This document shows, one piece after another, positions 31,754-40,210 of a stretch of DNA of 45,078 bases. The position numbers were made by a program, and so were the translations under genes. A model generated the notes under the pieces. It made no database searches. It had not been told where the DNA came from and was given only the letters and a program-made list of their open reading frames with translations. The stretch lies in the IMG/VR virus record IMGVR_UViG_3300029893_000016, positions 1-45,078 of that record. One strand, written 5' to 3'. This DNA is from a virus. How positions within the stretch are numbered: the stretch's first letter is position 1; each line of letters begins with the position of its first letter.

Positions 31754-31757
31754 CGCC

Positions 31758-32144
31758 TTACAGATACTCCAGCGCCACGGTGATCTTGCCGGCGGTCAAC
31801 GCCGCCACCGCAATGCTCATCGTCACCCCGAGCCCGGCCGAGGTGGTGCGGATGGCGGTGGCCGCCGTGCCCACCGGCACGGTGTCAAGCAGGGCGTTCA
31901 GGGTCAGGCTTGCTTTTGCCGTCGCCGCCAGCACATCTTCGGCGGCCAGCACCGAGAGCGCCACCGTTGCCAACCCGCCGGAGGTCACCGCGGTGTTGAC
32001 GTGGATCATTCCGGAGGTAATCACCGCGTCATTGGGCAGCCGGTCGCCGCGCAGGGCGATGTCGCCCACCGCGCCACCATCCTTGGCGAAATCATATTCA
32101 AAATAAGCAACCCGCTTGGCGGGTTCGAGTCCTTGTCTCTGCAT
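31758..32144 (-). CDS. Head decoration-like protein
   Basis: A 128-residue Ala/Val/Thr-rich beta protein (GDIALRGDRLPNDAVITSGMIHV, then VALSVLAAEDVLAATA). Genes of this type directly after the capsid gene encode decoration or capsid-stabilising proteins. It is 57 bases from the capsid gene and has no close relative that I recognise. Confidence 0.6.
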   Translation of the reverse strand: MQRQGLEPAKRVAYFEYDFAKDGGAVGDIALRGDRLPNDAVITSGMIHVNTAVTSGGLATVALSVLAAEDVLAATAKASLTLNALLDTVPVGTAATAIRTTSAGLGVTMSIAVAALTAGKITVALEYL

Positions 32145-32200
32145 GGTATTCTCTCCTTGTCATGCAATGGGGGCGGCAGCCGCCCCCTTGATGTCAGTCA

Positions 32201-34195
32201 TTATGCCCCGGCGTTTTTGACCAAGGCTTTCCAGTCCACCGCCTTGGCCCCGGCGTCGATGCGCACCTTGTATTCCACCCCGTCCACGCTCCAGCCCTGG
32301 CGAGTCTCCAGAAACGGGGTCTGCTGGCCGTTGAGGAAAAAGACGGTGACCGTCTTGCCCTTGGGGCCGGCCAGGTAATAGGCGGTGGTGGAGCTGTCAT
32401 CGAGCCGGGCGTCATAGACACGGATAAACCGGGTGCCGGCATAGGGGTTGGTCCGGGTCGAATCGACCGCCGATCCGGAAAATTGGTTGGATGAGAAAAA
32501 GATCTCCGCCGCCCCCTCGATGGTCACCGGCGCGATGAAATACTGCGGCCGGATGTTGAGCCGCCGTTTCGACAACAGATCCTTCTGCAGCTTCATCAAC
32601 TTGATCGCCTCGGCAAGGGTCGTTTCCGACACAACCCCGGCGGTGCCGAGGTTGCCATGGTTGGCATGGAACAGGGCGACCGAATCGCGCATCGCCGCGT
32701 TGGCGGTGAGCACCGCATAGGGCAGATCCCCGACCTTGCGGGCCGCTGCTTCTCCGTGTTTCATCGGGATATCGGTCAGCGCCGCCAAATCATCGTTGAT
32801 GATGGTTTGCCTGGTGATGGCAAAGAGCTTGCCATAGGTCACCACCTGGTACTGTTCCCGGGCATCCGCCTGCTTGCCGTAGGCATACGGCTGGCTCTCG
32901 CTGATCTGGTCGAGGTCCTCGGTCTCGGAAACCGAGACGATGTCGTGGGTTTTGAAATCAGAGGCGGACCCGGTCTGGCACCACTCCCGCCAGGTCTCCG
33001 GCGCCGTCTCGTAACCGGCAAGCAAGCTCTTGTTGGCGACGTTCCCCAAAAGCAAGGGGAAATCACCTGTGGTCATGGCGCGTCCCACCATCTCCATCAC
33101 ATTGCCGCCGGTAGGCTGCCCGGCCAGCAACAGGGAATGACGGGCCAGCTCGCGGAGGGAATGTCCCATCAGATCGCTTGCCCCCTGGGCAGGCTGGGCG
33201 ATGACCAGGCCGGACCGCATACAGATGGCATCCTCGGCCGCTCCCCGGAATTTGTCGCGCTCATCGGCGCCAATCGCCACCCGAAAGGCCGGGGCCGGTG
33301 CCTGGCTGCGCTCCGCCTCGACGTGCTCCAGCACCTTGGCCCTGGCTACGTCCACCGACGCGCCGGTCTTCACCAGCTCTCGGGCCAGCTCGTCGCAGCC
33401 GAAGCGGCCGCCCATGGCGACGATCTCGGCAGAACGCAGCCGCTCCGCCTCAATGGCAGCCCGCACCGCCGCATCAACATCGGCATGGCTGCGGCCGGCC
33501 TCCTGCTCTTTCTTGTCCAGCGTGCGCAGAAAATCCCACGCCGCCGCCTCGTTTGCGTCCTTGGCCAGTCCCCGGCTTTCGAGGAAGGCCCGCAGTCTCT
33601 CATCCATAACGGTCTCCTTGGTATGCGGCGCGGGGTTCTCGGCCCTTGCCTGTTTTCCATGCTCCGCCTCAGCCCGTGCCTTGGCGGCCTCGTCTGCCCC
33701 AATCGGGCAAACGGATAATTCTCTGACGCTCCACTTGGTCGCCACCCGGACCGGCCCGGCAAAGCTGCGGCCGTCAACCATCGCCGTCTCCCCCTCCGGC
33801 ACCCACACCGCGTCATCTACCCGGTAGCCGATAGAAAAATCCGTGATATGGCCGTCGCGGGTCTTGCCCCATGCTGAGTCAGCGCCTTTGTCCGCCGCAA
33901 AAAAAGCACGGCCGACCAAAACGCCACCCTCAATGCGCAGATTACGACACGAGCCGATGACGCTGGCCGTGCTATTCCGATGATGACTGTCGAGTAACGG
34001 CACTTGCCGGTTGTCCGGCATCCGGCAGCCGCTCATCAACAAAACTTCATCGAGCATCTCATAACGCTGCCAGTCAAAGACCCGCACCGGATTTTCAGTG
34101 GCGCAGGTCACGTCAAGCGACCGCGTTTCCGTGTCCAGGGTGGCCGGGCCGTCACCCTGCAACCTGATGGAAAAGGCCCGATATGTTCTCTCCAT
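32201..34195 (-). CDS. Prohead protease-major capsid protein fusion
   Basis: A 664-residue protein. Residues 1-190 resemble an S78-type prohead protease: LLDSHHRNSTASVIG with the candidate catalytic His, and DFSIGYRV with the candidate Ser. A charged region (200-310) acts as scaffold (delta domain), rich in Ala/Glu/Arg coiled coil. Residues 320-664 are an HK97-fold capsid (VTYGKLFAITRQTIINDD, LFHANHGNLGT, TPFLETRQGWSVDGVEYKVR). Self-cleavage would release protease and capsid. The frame is unbroken, so the fusion is real in this sequence. It follows portal by eight bases. Confidence 0.88.
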   Translation of the reverse strand: MERTYRAFSIRLQGDGPATLDTETRSLDVTCATENPVRVFDWQRYEMLDEVLLMSGCRMPDNRQVPLLDSHHRNSTASVIGSCRNLRIEGGVLVGRAFFAADKGADSAWGKTRDGHITDFSIGYRVDDAVWVPEGETAMVDGRSFAGPVRVATKWSVRELSVCPIGADEAAKARAEAEHGKQARAENPAPHTKETVMDERLRAFLESRGLAKDANEAAAWDFLRTLDKKEQEAGRSHADVDAAVRAAIEAERLRSAEIVAMGGRFGCDELARELVKTGASVDVARAKVLEHVEAERSQAPAPAFRVAIGADERDKFRGAAEDAICMRSGLVIAQPAQGASDLMGHSLRELARHSLLLAGQPTGGNVMEMVGRAMTTGDFPLLLGNVANKSLLAGYETAPETWREWCQTGSASDFKTHDIVSVSETEDLDQISESQPYAYGKQADAREQYQVVTYGKLFAITRQTIINDDLAALTDIPMKHGEAAARKVGDLPYAVLTANAAMRDSVALFHANHGNLGTAGVVSETTLAEAIKLMKLQKDLLSKRRLNIRPQYFIAPVTIEGAAEIFFSSNQFSGSAVDSTRTNPYAGTRFIRVYDARLDDSSTTAYYLAGPKGKTVTVFFLNGQQTPFLETRQGWSVDGVEYKVRIDAGAKAVDWKALVKNAGA

Positions 34196-34203
34196 GTCTC
34201 CTC

Positions 34204-35718
34204 CTATTGCTCGGCAATGGCGGCCGGATTGTTGGCCAGCGCCGTGCTGATCTCGTTGAGATCAAAATTAAGGTCAAGCGCCGCCGCCATGTCCTTTGCC
34301 GCCCGGATTTCCCGGTAAACCTCTTCCAGGTCGCGGCCGCGGCTCTTGACAATTTCCTGTGGTGAGCGCAGCCCGGCCGCCACCTGATCGACCAGGCTCT
34401 TTGTCTCGCGGCTCGGGTCGATGGATTCCATCCCAGGCGGTTGCCATTCAACTTTTTGATAAGGGGCGGGGTTGATGAAATAGTCAGGGAACGGCAGGCG
34501 GCCGGCCAATACGGCGGCATCAAGAAAGGCCCGCCACAGCGGGGTGCAGAAATGGCGGATATGCCGAACGGCCACCGGCCGCAACTGCTGGGAAAAATCG
34601 TTGCGGACCATCTTGCCGGTCGAATAATTCATCCCCTCGTAATTGCCGGACAGGATGTCATACGGCACCCCGGTAGTAATGGCGAGCATGGTCAGAATAA
34701 GTTTGACCATCGGCGGGAAGTTGTCCCCCGGCCGCGGGTTGCTGGCAATATTGACCTGCTCCCCCGGCCGCAGATACTCGATGATGGCGTTTTCCATCTC
34801 GTCGAGCCGTTTGCCGGTGATCGCATCCACCGAGGTGGTTGCTTCCTGCCGCCCGAAAATATCCGGGGTGGTCACAAAGGCGAGATACTTGGCCGCCAGC
34901 TTGGCGGTGTCGATCTCCGTCTCCATGTAGGTGTGGAGGTCGCGGGCCACCAGCACCCCCGGGGCAAACTCGGAAATCCCCCGCAACTGGCCGGGCCGCA
35001 TGGTCTTGAAGCCGTGGACCACATCGGCGGCCAAAACCCGCGTTGTCTTGCCCCAGCCGTCCGGATCGGTGAAATGGTAAGCAATGGTCCGCCCGCTCTC
35101 CCGGTCATATTCCACCCCGTCATGGATCTCACTGGTGCGACCGACGGCAACAGCCCCATGGCTGGTCAGCCAGTCGCTTTCCACCATCTGCAAACAGATG
35201 GGCAGATACCGGCCCCGCTCCCGCAGTGACCGCCGGATCAACAAAAACTCGCCGCATTCGAGATCCTGGCGCTTGGCAAGCTGCATCATCTCGTAAAGAT
35301 GGAGACGACCGCCGAAATCAGACTCATCGGCCCAACGCGCCCAGGCGTCCTCAACCATGGCATTGATCTGCTGATTGAGGACGCCGTCAGGGCCGGCAAT
35401 GCGGCACTGGGGGATGATGCCGGCCCCGACGACATAATCAACCAGGACATTGACCGCCCTGGCAAAATAAGGGAAATCACGGACCAACTGGCGCACCCGC
35501 GCCCGCACCGCCGTGGATGAGTTGCTGATAATATCGTTGATGCCGGAGTCAACCGGCGCCCAGCCGCCAATGGTGCGAGGCGAGTCCGCCGCCGCATAGG
35601 TGGCGGACCGCAGGCCCGGCAACATGGCCCGCGCCAGCCGCCGGCGGCCCTCCGCCCGGGGGAAAAACACCCCGACCAGCCGATCGATGCCGGACTCGAT
35701 GACGCGTAACCCTCTCAT
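34204..35718 (-). CDS. Portal protein, lambda B-like family
   Basis: A 504-residue protein forming the 12-fold ring through which DNA passes. Typical segments include VRQLVRDFPYFARAVNVLVDYVVG, EFLLIRRSLRERGRYLPICLQMVE, and SGNYEGMNYSTGKMVRNDF. The C-terminal DPSRETKSLVDQVAAGLRSPQEIV matches the lambda portal family. The start overlaps the gpW-like gene by four bases. Confidence 0.9.
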   Translation of the reverse strand: MRGLRVIESGIDRLVGVFFPRAEGRRRLARAMLPGLRSATYAAADSPRTIGGWAPVDSGINDIISNSSTAVRARVRQLVRDFPYFARAVNVLVDYVVGAGIIPQCRIAGPDGVLNQQINAMVEDAWARWADESDFGGRLHLYEMMQLAKRQDLECGEFLLIRRSLRERGRYLPICLQMVESDWLTSHGAVAVGRTSEIHDGVEYDRESGRTIAYHFTDPDGWGKTTRVLAADVVHGFKTMRPGQLRGISEFAPGVLVARDLHTYMETEIDTAKLAAKYLAFVTTPDIFGRQEATTSVDAITGKRLDEMENAIIEYLRPGEQVNIASNPRPGDNFPPMVKLILTMLAITTGVPYDILSGNYEGMNYSTGKMVRNDFSQQLRPVAVRHIRHFCTPLWRAFLDAAVLAGRLPFPDYFINPAPYQKVEWQPPGMESIDPSRETKSLVDQVAAGLRSPQEIVKSRGRDLEEVYREIRAAKDMAAALDLNFDLNEISTALANNPAAIAEQ

Positions 35719-35945
35719 GCCCCGCGCCCTCCCTGCCGGGCATAGACCCGGTATGAGGCGCCGCCCGCCTCCCGCGCCGCCCGGAACTCGGCATACTCAA
35801 TCGCCTCCCGCAGTTCGGCAAACGAACTCCAGGAGATCTCCGACCCGGCGACATTGGCCGACTGCCGGGAAAAATCACGGCGGGCCATCGCATCGAGCAA
35901 AGCATCGCGGACCGCGGCCCAGGAGGAAAATGTGGTGGTAGCCAT
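35715..35945 (-). CDS. gpW-like head-tail joining protein
   Basis: A 76-residue protein located before portal, where lambda-type phages place W. The helix SWAAVRDALLDAMA, a short strand region (EISWSSFAELREAIEYAEF) and a basic tail fit the small gpW fold, but similarity is by layout only. It is the first gene of the leftward head operon; the AT-rich gap follows upstream. Confidence 0.55.
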   Translation of the reverse strand: MATTTFSSWAAVRDALLDAMARRDFSRQSANVAGSEISWSSFAELREAIEYAEFRAAREAGGASYRVYARQGGRGA

Positions 35946-36279
35946 GGCAGGAGACTACCATGCACTTTTTGACTATATTGATTGATGTGGGCCTGTGAGG
36001 GGAGATTGGGTGTTATTTTCTGACCATAATGATTTTCTGGTGTTTTTTGCGCTTGACATATTTTTTTTGTTTAGCCGGAAACCACAAAATATTGTGCTTG
36101 TACGGCTTCAACAATACCACCTGTTGCGGTGCAATATATTGATAATATAAAAATAATAATGCATTGTTATTTTTATATTGACACTATAATAACTAATTAT
36201 TATATTATGATCATGAAGGGCAAGGGAATCACCCCAGCCCGCCACCTTAACGCCCCGCGAGGCTACTGGGAGGTGCATG
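35946..36279. other. AT-rich intergenic region between divergent operons
   Basis: This 334-base gap separates the leftward head operon from a rightward accessory operon. It is far more AT rich than the phage around it. It holds a rightward promoter and a long inverted repeat (next entry). No coding frame in it is convincing. A leftward late promoter is expected here but I cannot name one with confidence. Confidence 0.7.
36144..36206 (+). promoter_or_regulatory. Promoter and operator of the accessory operon
   Basis: TTGACA (36178-36183), 17 bases, TATATT (36201-36206). A perfect 13-base inverted repeat (36144-36156 with 36167-36179) is centred on ATGCAT and touches the -35 box. A repressor, or an AT-binding silencer such as H-NS, could control it. 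Confidence 0.72.
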
Positions 36280-37284
36280 ATGTACGACCTGATCCTGACC
36301 ATACCGGTCGATGTCCGACCTGGTAAATTCCTTCGGCGTTTTGCGCCGGAAGGTTTCGGTCAGGACTTTTCCGCTCTCGTGGAGAGCGTGAAATACACCA
36401 TCGCCGGGCTCGATTGCCTGGCAGATGGTAACGGCAATGTGTGGGATGACGCACTGTTGTCATGCCCATCTTGCCAGTCGAAAACACAATCGCGGCGGGA
36501 CCAATACCGCGAGGTGTGGCGCTCCCTCGCTCACACCGGGGTCGTTGTCATCGGATTGTTCGATGATAACCGCACTTGCCTGGCAAGGTGCGTGGTCAAC
36601 CCCCGTACGCAGGCCTATGCGCCGGTGTATGGCCCTCTCCACTACCTGATGGAGGCACGGCTAAGGTACGCGGGATACCAGTATGGCCCGGTCTGCTCCA
36701 CCGCCGACGTGGTATCGGCACTGGAGGAGTACAACAAGAGGTTTGTGGAGCAGCCTCTTGTCGAGCGCCCCCGCCAAAAATCCCACGTCTCCACCAGGAA
36801 AATCACGATGGAAAATCCGGCGGTAGAGATTGCCAGGCTGGAATCATCATGGCACACCTGGAGGGCGAACAACCTTGATGCCCGCCTCTCTCGCAGAGAG
36901 ATTAGGTCTGGAATCAAATACGAAACCAGGCCACTCAAAACCCCTATCACACACGTCTTTAATGGTGTCGTGTGGTGGACACAGACGACGGATCGATATC
37001 AGGTCCGCACCCTCCCGAAACATAGTGAGGAGACATTGCGACGCCTCGATGGCCTTCGCCAGGCCAAACACCTCAAGGCGAAATGGGCCAAGCACTGCCG
37101 CTTGGCTGGTGCAAGTACGGATAACGATGTCGTCGTCCGAACCGTGGTGCAGCATAAGCCAGCCCCTCGGTTCGTTTACCGTGAGGCTCACAGGGTATCT
37201 ATCGAGACAGAGTTCTTTCTCGACTCGGAGTGGCGGTGGATATCTGTAGGAATACCAGTCCGGGCCGGATATCACCCGGCATAA
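36280..37284 (+). CDS. Unknown protein, first gene of the accessory operon
   Basis: A 334-residue protein, not recognised. It contains a single CPSCQ pair, a hydrophobic strand (GVVVIGLFDDN) and a basic second half with KITMENPAVEIARLE and several Arg/Lys clusters. The start is ATG 36280, six bases after GGGAGG; ATG 36277 is too close to that site. It is driven by the promoter at 36178-36206 and reads against the phage late genes. Possible roles such as counter-defence or superinfection control are guesses from context only. Confidence 0.68.
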   Translation: MYDLILTIPVDVRPGKFLRRFAPEGFGQDFSALVESVKYTIAGLDCLADGNGNVWDDALLSCPSCQSKTQSRRDQYREVWRSLAHTGVVVIGLFDDNRTCLARCVVNPRTQAYAPVYGPLHYLMEARLRYAGYQYGPVCSTADVVSALEEYNKRFVEQPLVERPRQKSHVSTRKITMENPAVEIARLESSWHTWRANNLDARLSRREIRSGIKYETRPLKTPITHVFNGVVWWTQTTDRYQVRTLPKHSEETLRRLDGLRQAKHLKAKWAKHCRLAGASTDNDVVVRTVVQHKPAPRFVYREAHRVSIETEFFLDSEWRWISVGIPVRAGYHPA

Positions 37285-37305
37285 CAACGAAAAGGAGGAA
37301 ATTAA

Positions 37306-37614
37306 ATGAGTGATTACGCCGGAAAATTTGCGTTCCTCAGCCGTCACCAGCCGACGGCTGAACAACTGACCATCGCGGAGTCGATGGGGATAGATTTGAT
37401 CCCCATTGGTGACGCCGATGCGTTCAGTGTCACCCCCGCCAGGGTTTACGCGGCGGGGCCGTTTGTGGGTGTGGTGGTAGTTCACCCTGCCGCTGCGCTC
37501 CGCTTGGCCCACGAGTTCCTCATCGGGGTGTTCGAAAACGCCATCCGAGCGCCAGAGGGGGAGAGGCCGACTTTTACCCCTGTGGACCTGCACATATACG
37601 ATCTGCGGATGTAG
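37306..37614 (+). CDS. Conserved-looking alpha/beta protein, accessory operon
   Basis: A 102-residue Rossmann-like protein: FLSRHQPTAEQL at the start, a GIDLIPIGDADAF strand-turn, a long hydrophobic strand (GPFVGVVVVHPAAALRLA), then FLIGVFEN and a final LHIYDLR strand. I recall similar unnamed proteins from many bacterial and phage genomes. The SRH start followed by a hydrophobic strand with VHPAAA is loosely like CRISPR-associated Csx16-type proteins, but the match is weak. GGAGG precedes the ATG. Confidence 0.68.
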   Translation: MSDYAGKFAFLSRHQPTAEQLTIAESMGIDLIPIGDADAFSVTPARVYAAGPFVGVVVVHPAAALRLAHEFLIGVFENAIRAPEGERPTFTPVDLHIYDLRM

Positions 37615-37686
37615 CAGCCCGCTGGCCTTAAAAAAAAGATGGCGGCCCTCTATAACGACAAGCCGCGGCCAAAAAGGAGAAAAAAA

Positions 37687-38139
37687 ATGGCGTCAATCAG
37701 TCTACCCGCGCCCATCGAGGCGCGGATAAAAAACAGGGCCGCCCAGGACGTTGCCTTTTCAGCCCAAATCCAAGATGATCTCTCCCTGTGCTGGGCCATG
37801 CTTGATCGCGGCCTGGCCACGGCAAGAAAAAAAATAACGCGGCGAGAGGCGAAACTGCTTCTCGACGTGCAAAACTCAACTTTTTTTGACAGCTCCCAGG
37901 TGTCGATTTGGCTGCACGGCGGCCTCCATCACCAGGTTTCGGACGGCATTGCCCTCGATGGTATGGACAAAAAATGGGAGATCGACGGCCCGGCCCTGCT
38001 CGCCAAAATCGCCGCGCTCACCGACATGGAAACCATTGCCATGCTCGACTGGTGCCGCTGGATGTGGAGAAACCACGAGGCGGAAGGTCTATGGACCGAG
38101 CAAATAGACAAACTCCAGCCGGATGGAGGCGAGGAATGA
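37687..38139 (+). CDS. Hypothetical helical protein, accessory operon
   Basis: A 150-residue protein starting at ATG 37687 after AGGAG; the frame upstream is open but lacks a ribosome site. It is mostly helical with an acidic, Trp-rich C-terminal part (MLDWCRWMWRNHEAEGLW). No family recognised. Its stop overlaps the ATG of the ASCH gene, so the two are coupled. Confidence 0.65.
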   Translation: MASISLPAPIEARIKNRAAQDVAFSAQIQDDLSLCWAMLDRGLATARKKITRREAKLLLDVQNSTFFDSSQVSIWLHGGLHHQVSDGIALDGMDKKWEIDGPALLAKIAALTDMETIAMLDWCRWMWRNHEAEGLWTEQIDKLQPDGGEE

Positions 38140-38480
38140 AGGGTCTCACCATCCGTCAACCATGGGCGTCGCTCATCGCCATGGGCCAAAAAACCATAGA
38201 GGTGCGGAGCTGGCCCACCAAATACCGAGGACCGCTGCTCATCACCGCCAGCCGAAACCCGTCTGGACTCGGGCCAACCGGCTGCACCATCTGCCTGGTT
38301 GACCTGGTCGATTGCCGGCCGATGGATGTGGACGATCTGCCGGCCTCATGCCTTGATTATTTTTACGGTGGTGATTTTGCCTGGCTATTAGCCAATCCAA
38401 AGCCGGTGGCCAATCACCCCGTCACAGGCCGGCTCTCCCTGTGGACGCCGGACAATGCCACCATGTCAAAGCTCGGCTGA
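38136..38480 (+). CDS. ASCH domain protein
   Basis: A 114-residue protein with the ASCH signature: GLTIRQPWASLIAMGQKTIEVRSW, TKYRGPLLITAS and later CLVDLVDC. ASCH domains are beta barrels of the PUA class that bind RNA or modified nucleosides; some hydrolyse modified cytidines. It closes the accessory operon. The usual Lys in the TIEVRSW region is present as Lys19 before it. Confidence 0.85.
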   Translation: MKGLTIRQPWASLIAMGQKTIEVRSWPTKYRGPLLITASRNPSGLGPTGCTICLVDLVDCRPMDVDDLPASCLDYFYGGDFAWLLANPKPVANHPVTGRLSLWTPDNATMSKLG

Positions 38481-38486
38481 TTCTCC

Positions 38487-38526
38487 CATGGGTGGCCGGA
38501 CAAGCACCTGTCACCCATGCTTTTTC
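38487..38526 (+). terminator. Terminator of the accessory operon
   Basis: CATGGGTG (38487-38494) pairs with CACCCATG (38512-38519), followed by CTTTTTC. It lies just after the ASCH gene and overlaps the end of the converging ParB-like gene. Confidence 0.58.
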
Positions 38527-39236
38527 ACCCGGCCAAGCGGCCCTTGCCGCAAATTCTCCATCACATACGCACCCTCGACAAATTGCTCAAACACCGGCAC
38601 ACCCAGCGCCGTCAGCAACTCTTTCTTCTCCCCATCGTCCCGGCACACCACCGTGAAATAAAAATTCCCCTGGTTGCGCTCCTGCATGCGCTCGTTCATT
38701 TTCCCGCGCTGTTCCTTGATCTCCCGCAGCTTCTCCCCCGTCTCTACAATCTCTTCCTCATCAACAAAAATGCGGGCAAAGCGGGCATCCCCCTCAAACA
38801 GCATATTCACGTCAAATGCCTCGAACCCCATCTCAGCAAAATCAATGCCGTGCTCCAGGTTGAGATCGGCCAGCATGTCGAGATTCCATTCCCCCTGGGC
38901 CGATGGGTTGTTAAAAAAAACAACCATTTCCTTTTCGGTTTGCTCGTCAACATCGATCACCGACACGTCAATCTCATATTCCCGGCCCCGCTCCAGGCTG
39001 TCGATGCTGGCCAACCGCTGATGCCCGCTGACCAGATTGCCGGTCCTGGCGTTCACCACCAACGGCGTCAGCAAGCCAACCTCCTTGATTTTCCCCTTGA
39101 GCTTCTTTTTGTTCTGCTCTGTGATCAGCCGCGGATTATACGGCGCCTCCCGGATCTCCGAGCGCCGCATGGTGCGCATCTCAAAACGCTGATGCTTTGT
39201 TTTTGCGATCACGGTTTCCGATTTCTTCTTTGACAC
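38511..39236 (-). CDS. ParB-like domain protein (IbrB-like)
   Basis: A 241-residue protein with a ParB/Srx-type domain: NPRLITEQNKKKLKGKIKEVG, LVVNARTGNLVSGHQRLA and a following VIDVDEQTEKEM. ParB folds of this kind bind CTP or act as nucleases. The start is GTG 39236 with GGAGG upstream; the longer frame overlaps the previous gene further. It overlaps the PAPS reductase-like gene by 56 bases, the same order as ibrA-ibrB in E. coli prophages, where the two proteins regulate other prophage genes. Confidence 0.8.
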   Translation of the reverse strand: MSKKKSETVIAKTKHQRFEMRTMRRSEIREAPYNPRLITEQNKKKLKGKIKEVGLLTPLVVNARTGNLVSGHQRLASIDSLERGREYEIDVSVIDVDEQTEKEMVVFFNNPSAQGEWNLDMLADLNLEHGIDFAEMGFEAFDVNMLFEGDARFARIFVDEEEIVETGEKLREIKEQRGKMNERMQERNQGNFYFTVVCRDDGEKKELLTALGVPVFEQFVEGAYVMENLRQGPLGRVKKHG

Positions 39237-39870
39237 AGCCAGCCTCCACAAAAGGAAAAAATTTGCAAATCCGCGCAAAATCAGCCGGGTAGTGCGCCCT
39301 GATCTTCACCATGTCCGCCGGATCAAGCGAGCGGAACGACCAGCCCAGCACCCGATATTCCGGCGCCATCTTCAAGCGATGCCGCTTAACATAGGCGAGA
39401 ATATCGTTTTTGCGGAAGTGCGCCACCGGATACACCCGCCACCTTTTCACGTCAATGCTCGAACTTTTTTTAATCATCGCCCGCCGCACAATGGAATCGG
39501 CGATCCGCTCCCCTGCAGCAATCCACTCCACCCCATGCTGCAAACGCAGATAGTGATAAATGTCGTTGAACCCTATCTCCGGCCAGTCACGATGCGCCTG
39601 CCGGAATACCCCCCATTTCAGCCAGAACGACAACATCGGATGAGGCAACCGCTCGATCTGAACGTCGTACCGCTGCTCATACCAGCGTAATTGAGCCTCT
39701 TGGAAAGACAGCCCCGGCACCAGATAGAGAAAATACGGCACCACCCGCCTGAAATGGCGGAAACAGAGGTCGAGGGTGACAATTGAATCCTTGCCGCCGG
39801 AAAAACCAACCAACACGCTGTCGAACATAGCCGCCGCCGTCTTCACCGGCAAAAACAGTTCAACCCCCAT
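39181..39870 (-). CDS. PAPS reductase-like protein (IbrA-like)
   Basis: A 229-residue adenine nucleotide alpha hydrolase. The P-loop FSGGKDSIVTLD sits near residues 23-34, and HFRKNDILAYVKRHR matches the second motif of the family. Such enzymes activate substrates with ATP for sulfur transfer or nucleotide change; the sulfate-reducing Cys of true CysH is not evident. It is paired with the ParB-like gene. DNA modification or gene control are both possible. Confidence 0.8.
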   Translation of the reverse strand: MGVELFLPVKTAAAMFDSVLVGFSGGKDSIVTLDLCFRHFRRVVPYFLYLVPGLSFQEAQLRWYEQRYDVQIERLPHPMLSFWLKWGVFRQAHRDWPEIGFNDIYHYLRLQHGVEWIAAGERIADSIVRRAMIKKSSSIDVKRWRVYPVAHFRKNDILAYVKRHRLKMAPEYRVLGWSFRSLDPADMVKIRAHYPADFARICKFFPFVEAGCVKEEIGNRDRKNKASAF

Positions 39871-39910
39871 TCCTCGTCCTCTGTTTTTTTTGTTGCCAAT
39901 CTAGCAGTTG

Positions 39911-39985
39911 TTACCCACCGGAAACGCCGGTTCTCCCTTCACGGTACTTTTTGCCACCGATCGTGACATAAGTTGCCTTTGCCAT
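39911..39985 (-). CDS. 24-residue peptide with strong ribosome site
   Basis: ATG 39985 follows GGAGGTGATTGGTG, a near-perfect ribosome site, and lies seven bases after the HTH gene stop. The product is basic and Gly rich (YVTIGGKKYREG), a beta hairpin-like peptide. It has no other support. Confidence 0.45.
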   Translation of the reverse strand: MAKATYVTIGGKKYREGRTGVSGG

Positions 39986-39991
39986 CACCAA

Positions 39992-40210
39992 TCACCTCCT
40001 TTTGCCCCTTTTCATGGTTTCTCCCCCATCATCAGCCGCACATCCGGAAATCATCGCCACTCGCCAGCGGTCAATCAACTCCGTGTCACTCTCCCATATT
40101 CCACAGATCTTCCGCGCCGGCATATCCCATTCACGAATCAACACCAACACCGTCGCTTCACTTCGATTGACATACCCGCAAATCTGTTTCATCCCAACCA
40201 ATGCCGACAT
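39992..40210 (-). CDS. Small HTH protein after terL
   Basis: A 72-residue protein with a MerR/excisionase-like HTH: MKQICGYVNRSEATVLVLIREW, MPARKICGIWESD, then a helix. This resembles the DNA-binding domain of Nu1-type small terminase subunits. It starts at ATG 40210 (TGATG overlap with terL, GGAGG upstream). It is the best positional candidate for the terminase small subunit, though lambda-like phages put Nu1 before terL. Confidence 0.65.
   Translation of the reverse strand: MSALVGMKQICGYVNRSEATVLVLIREWDMPARKICGIWESDTELIDRWRVAMISGCAADDGGETMKRGKRR

Noticed and set aside
38511-39236. Plasmid-type partition system
   Set aside because: The ParB-like protein has no ParA partner and is paired with a PAPS reductase-like gene instead.
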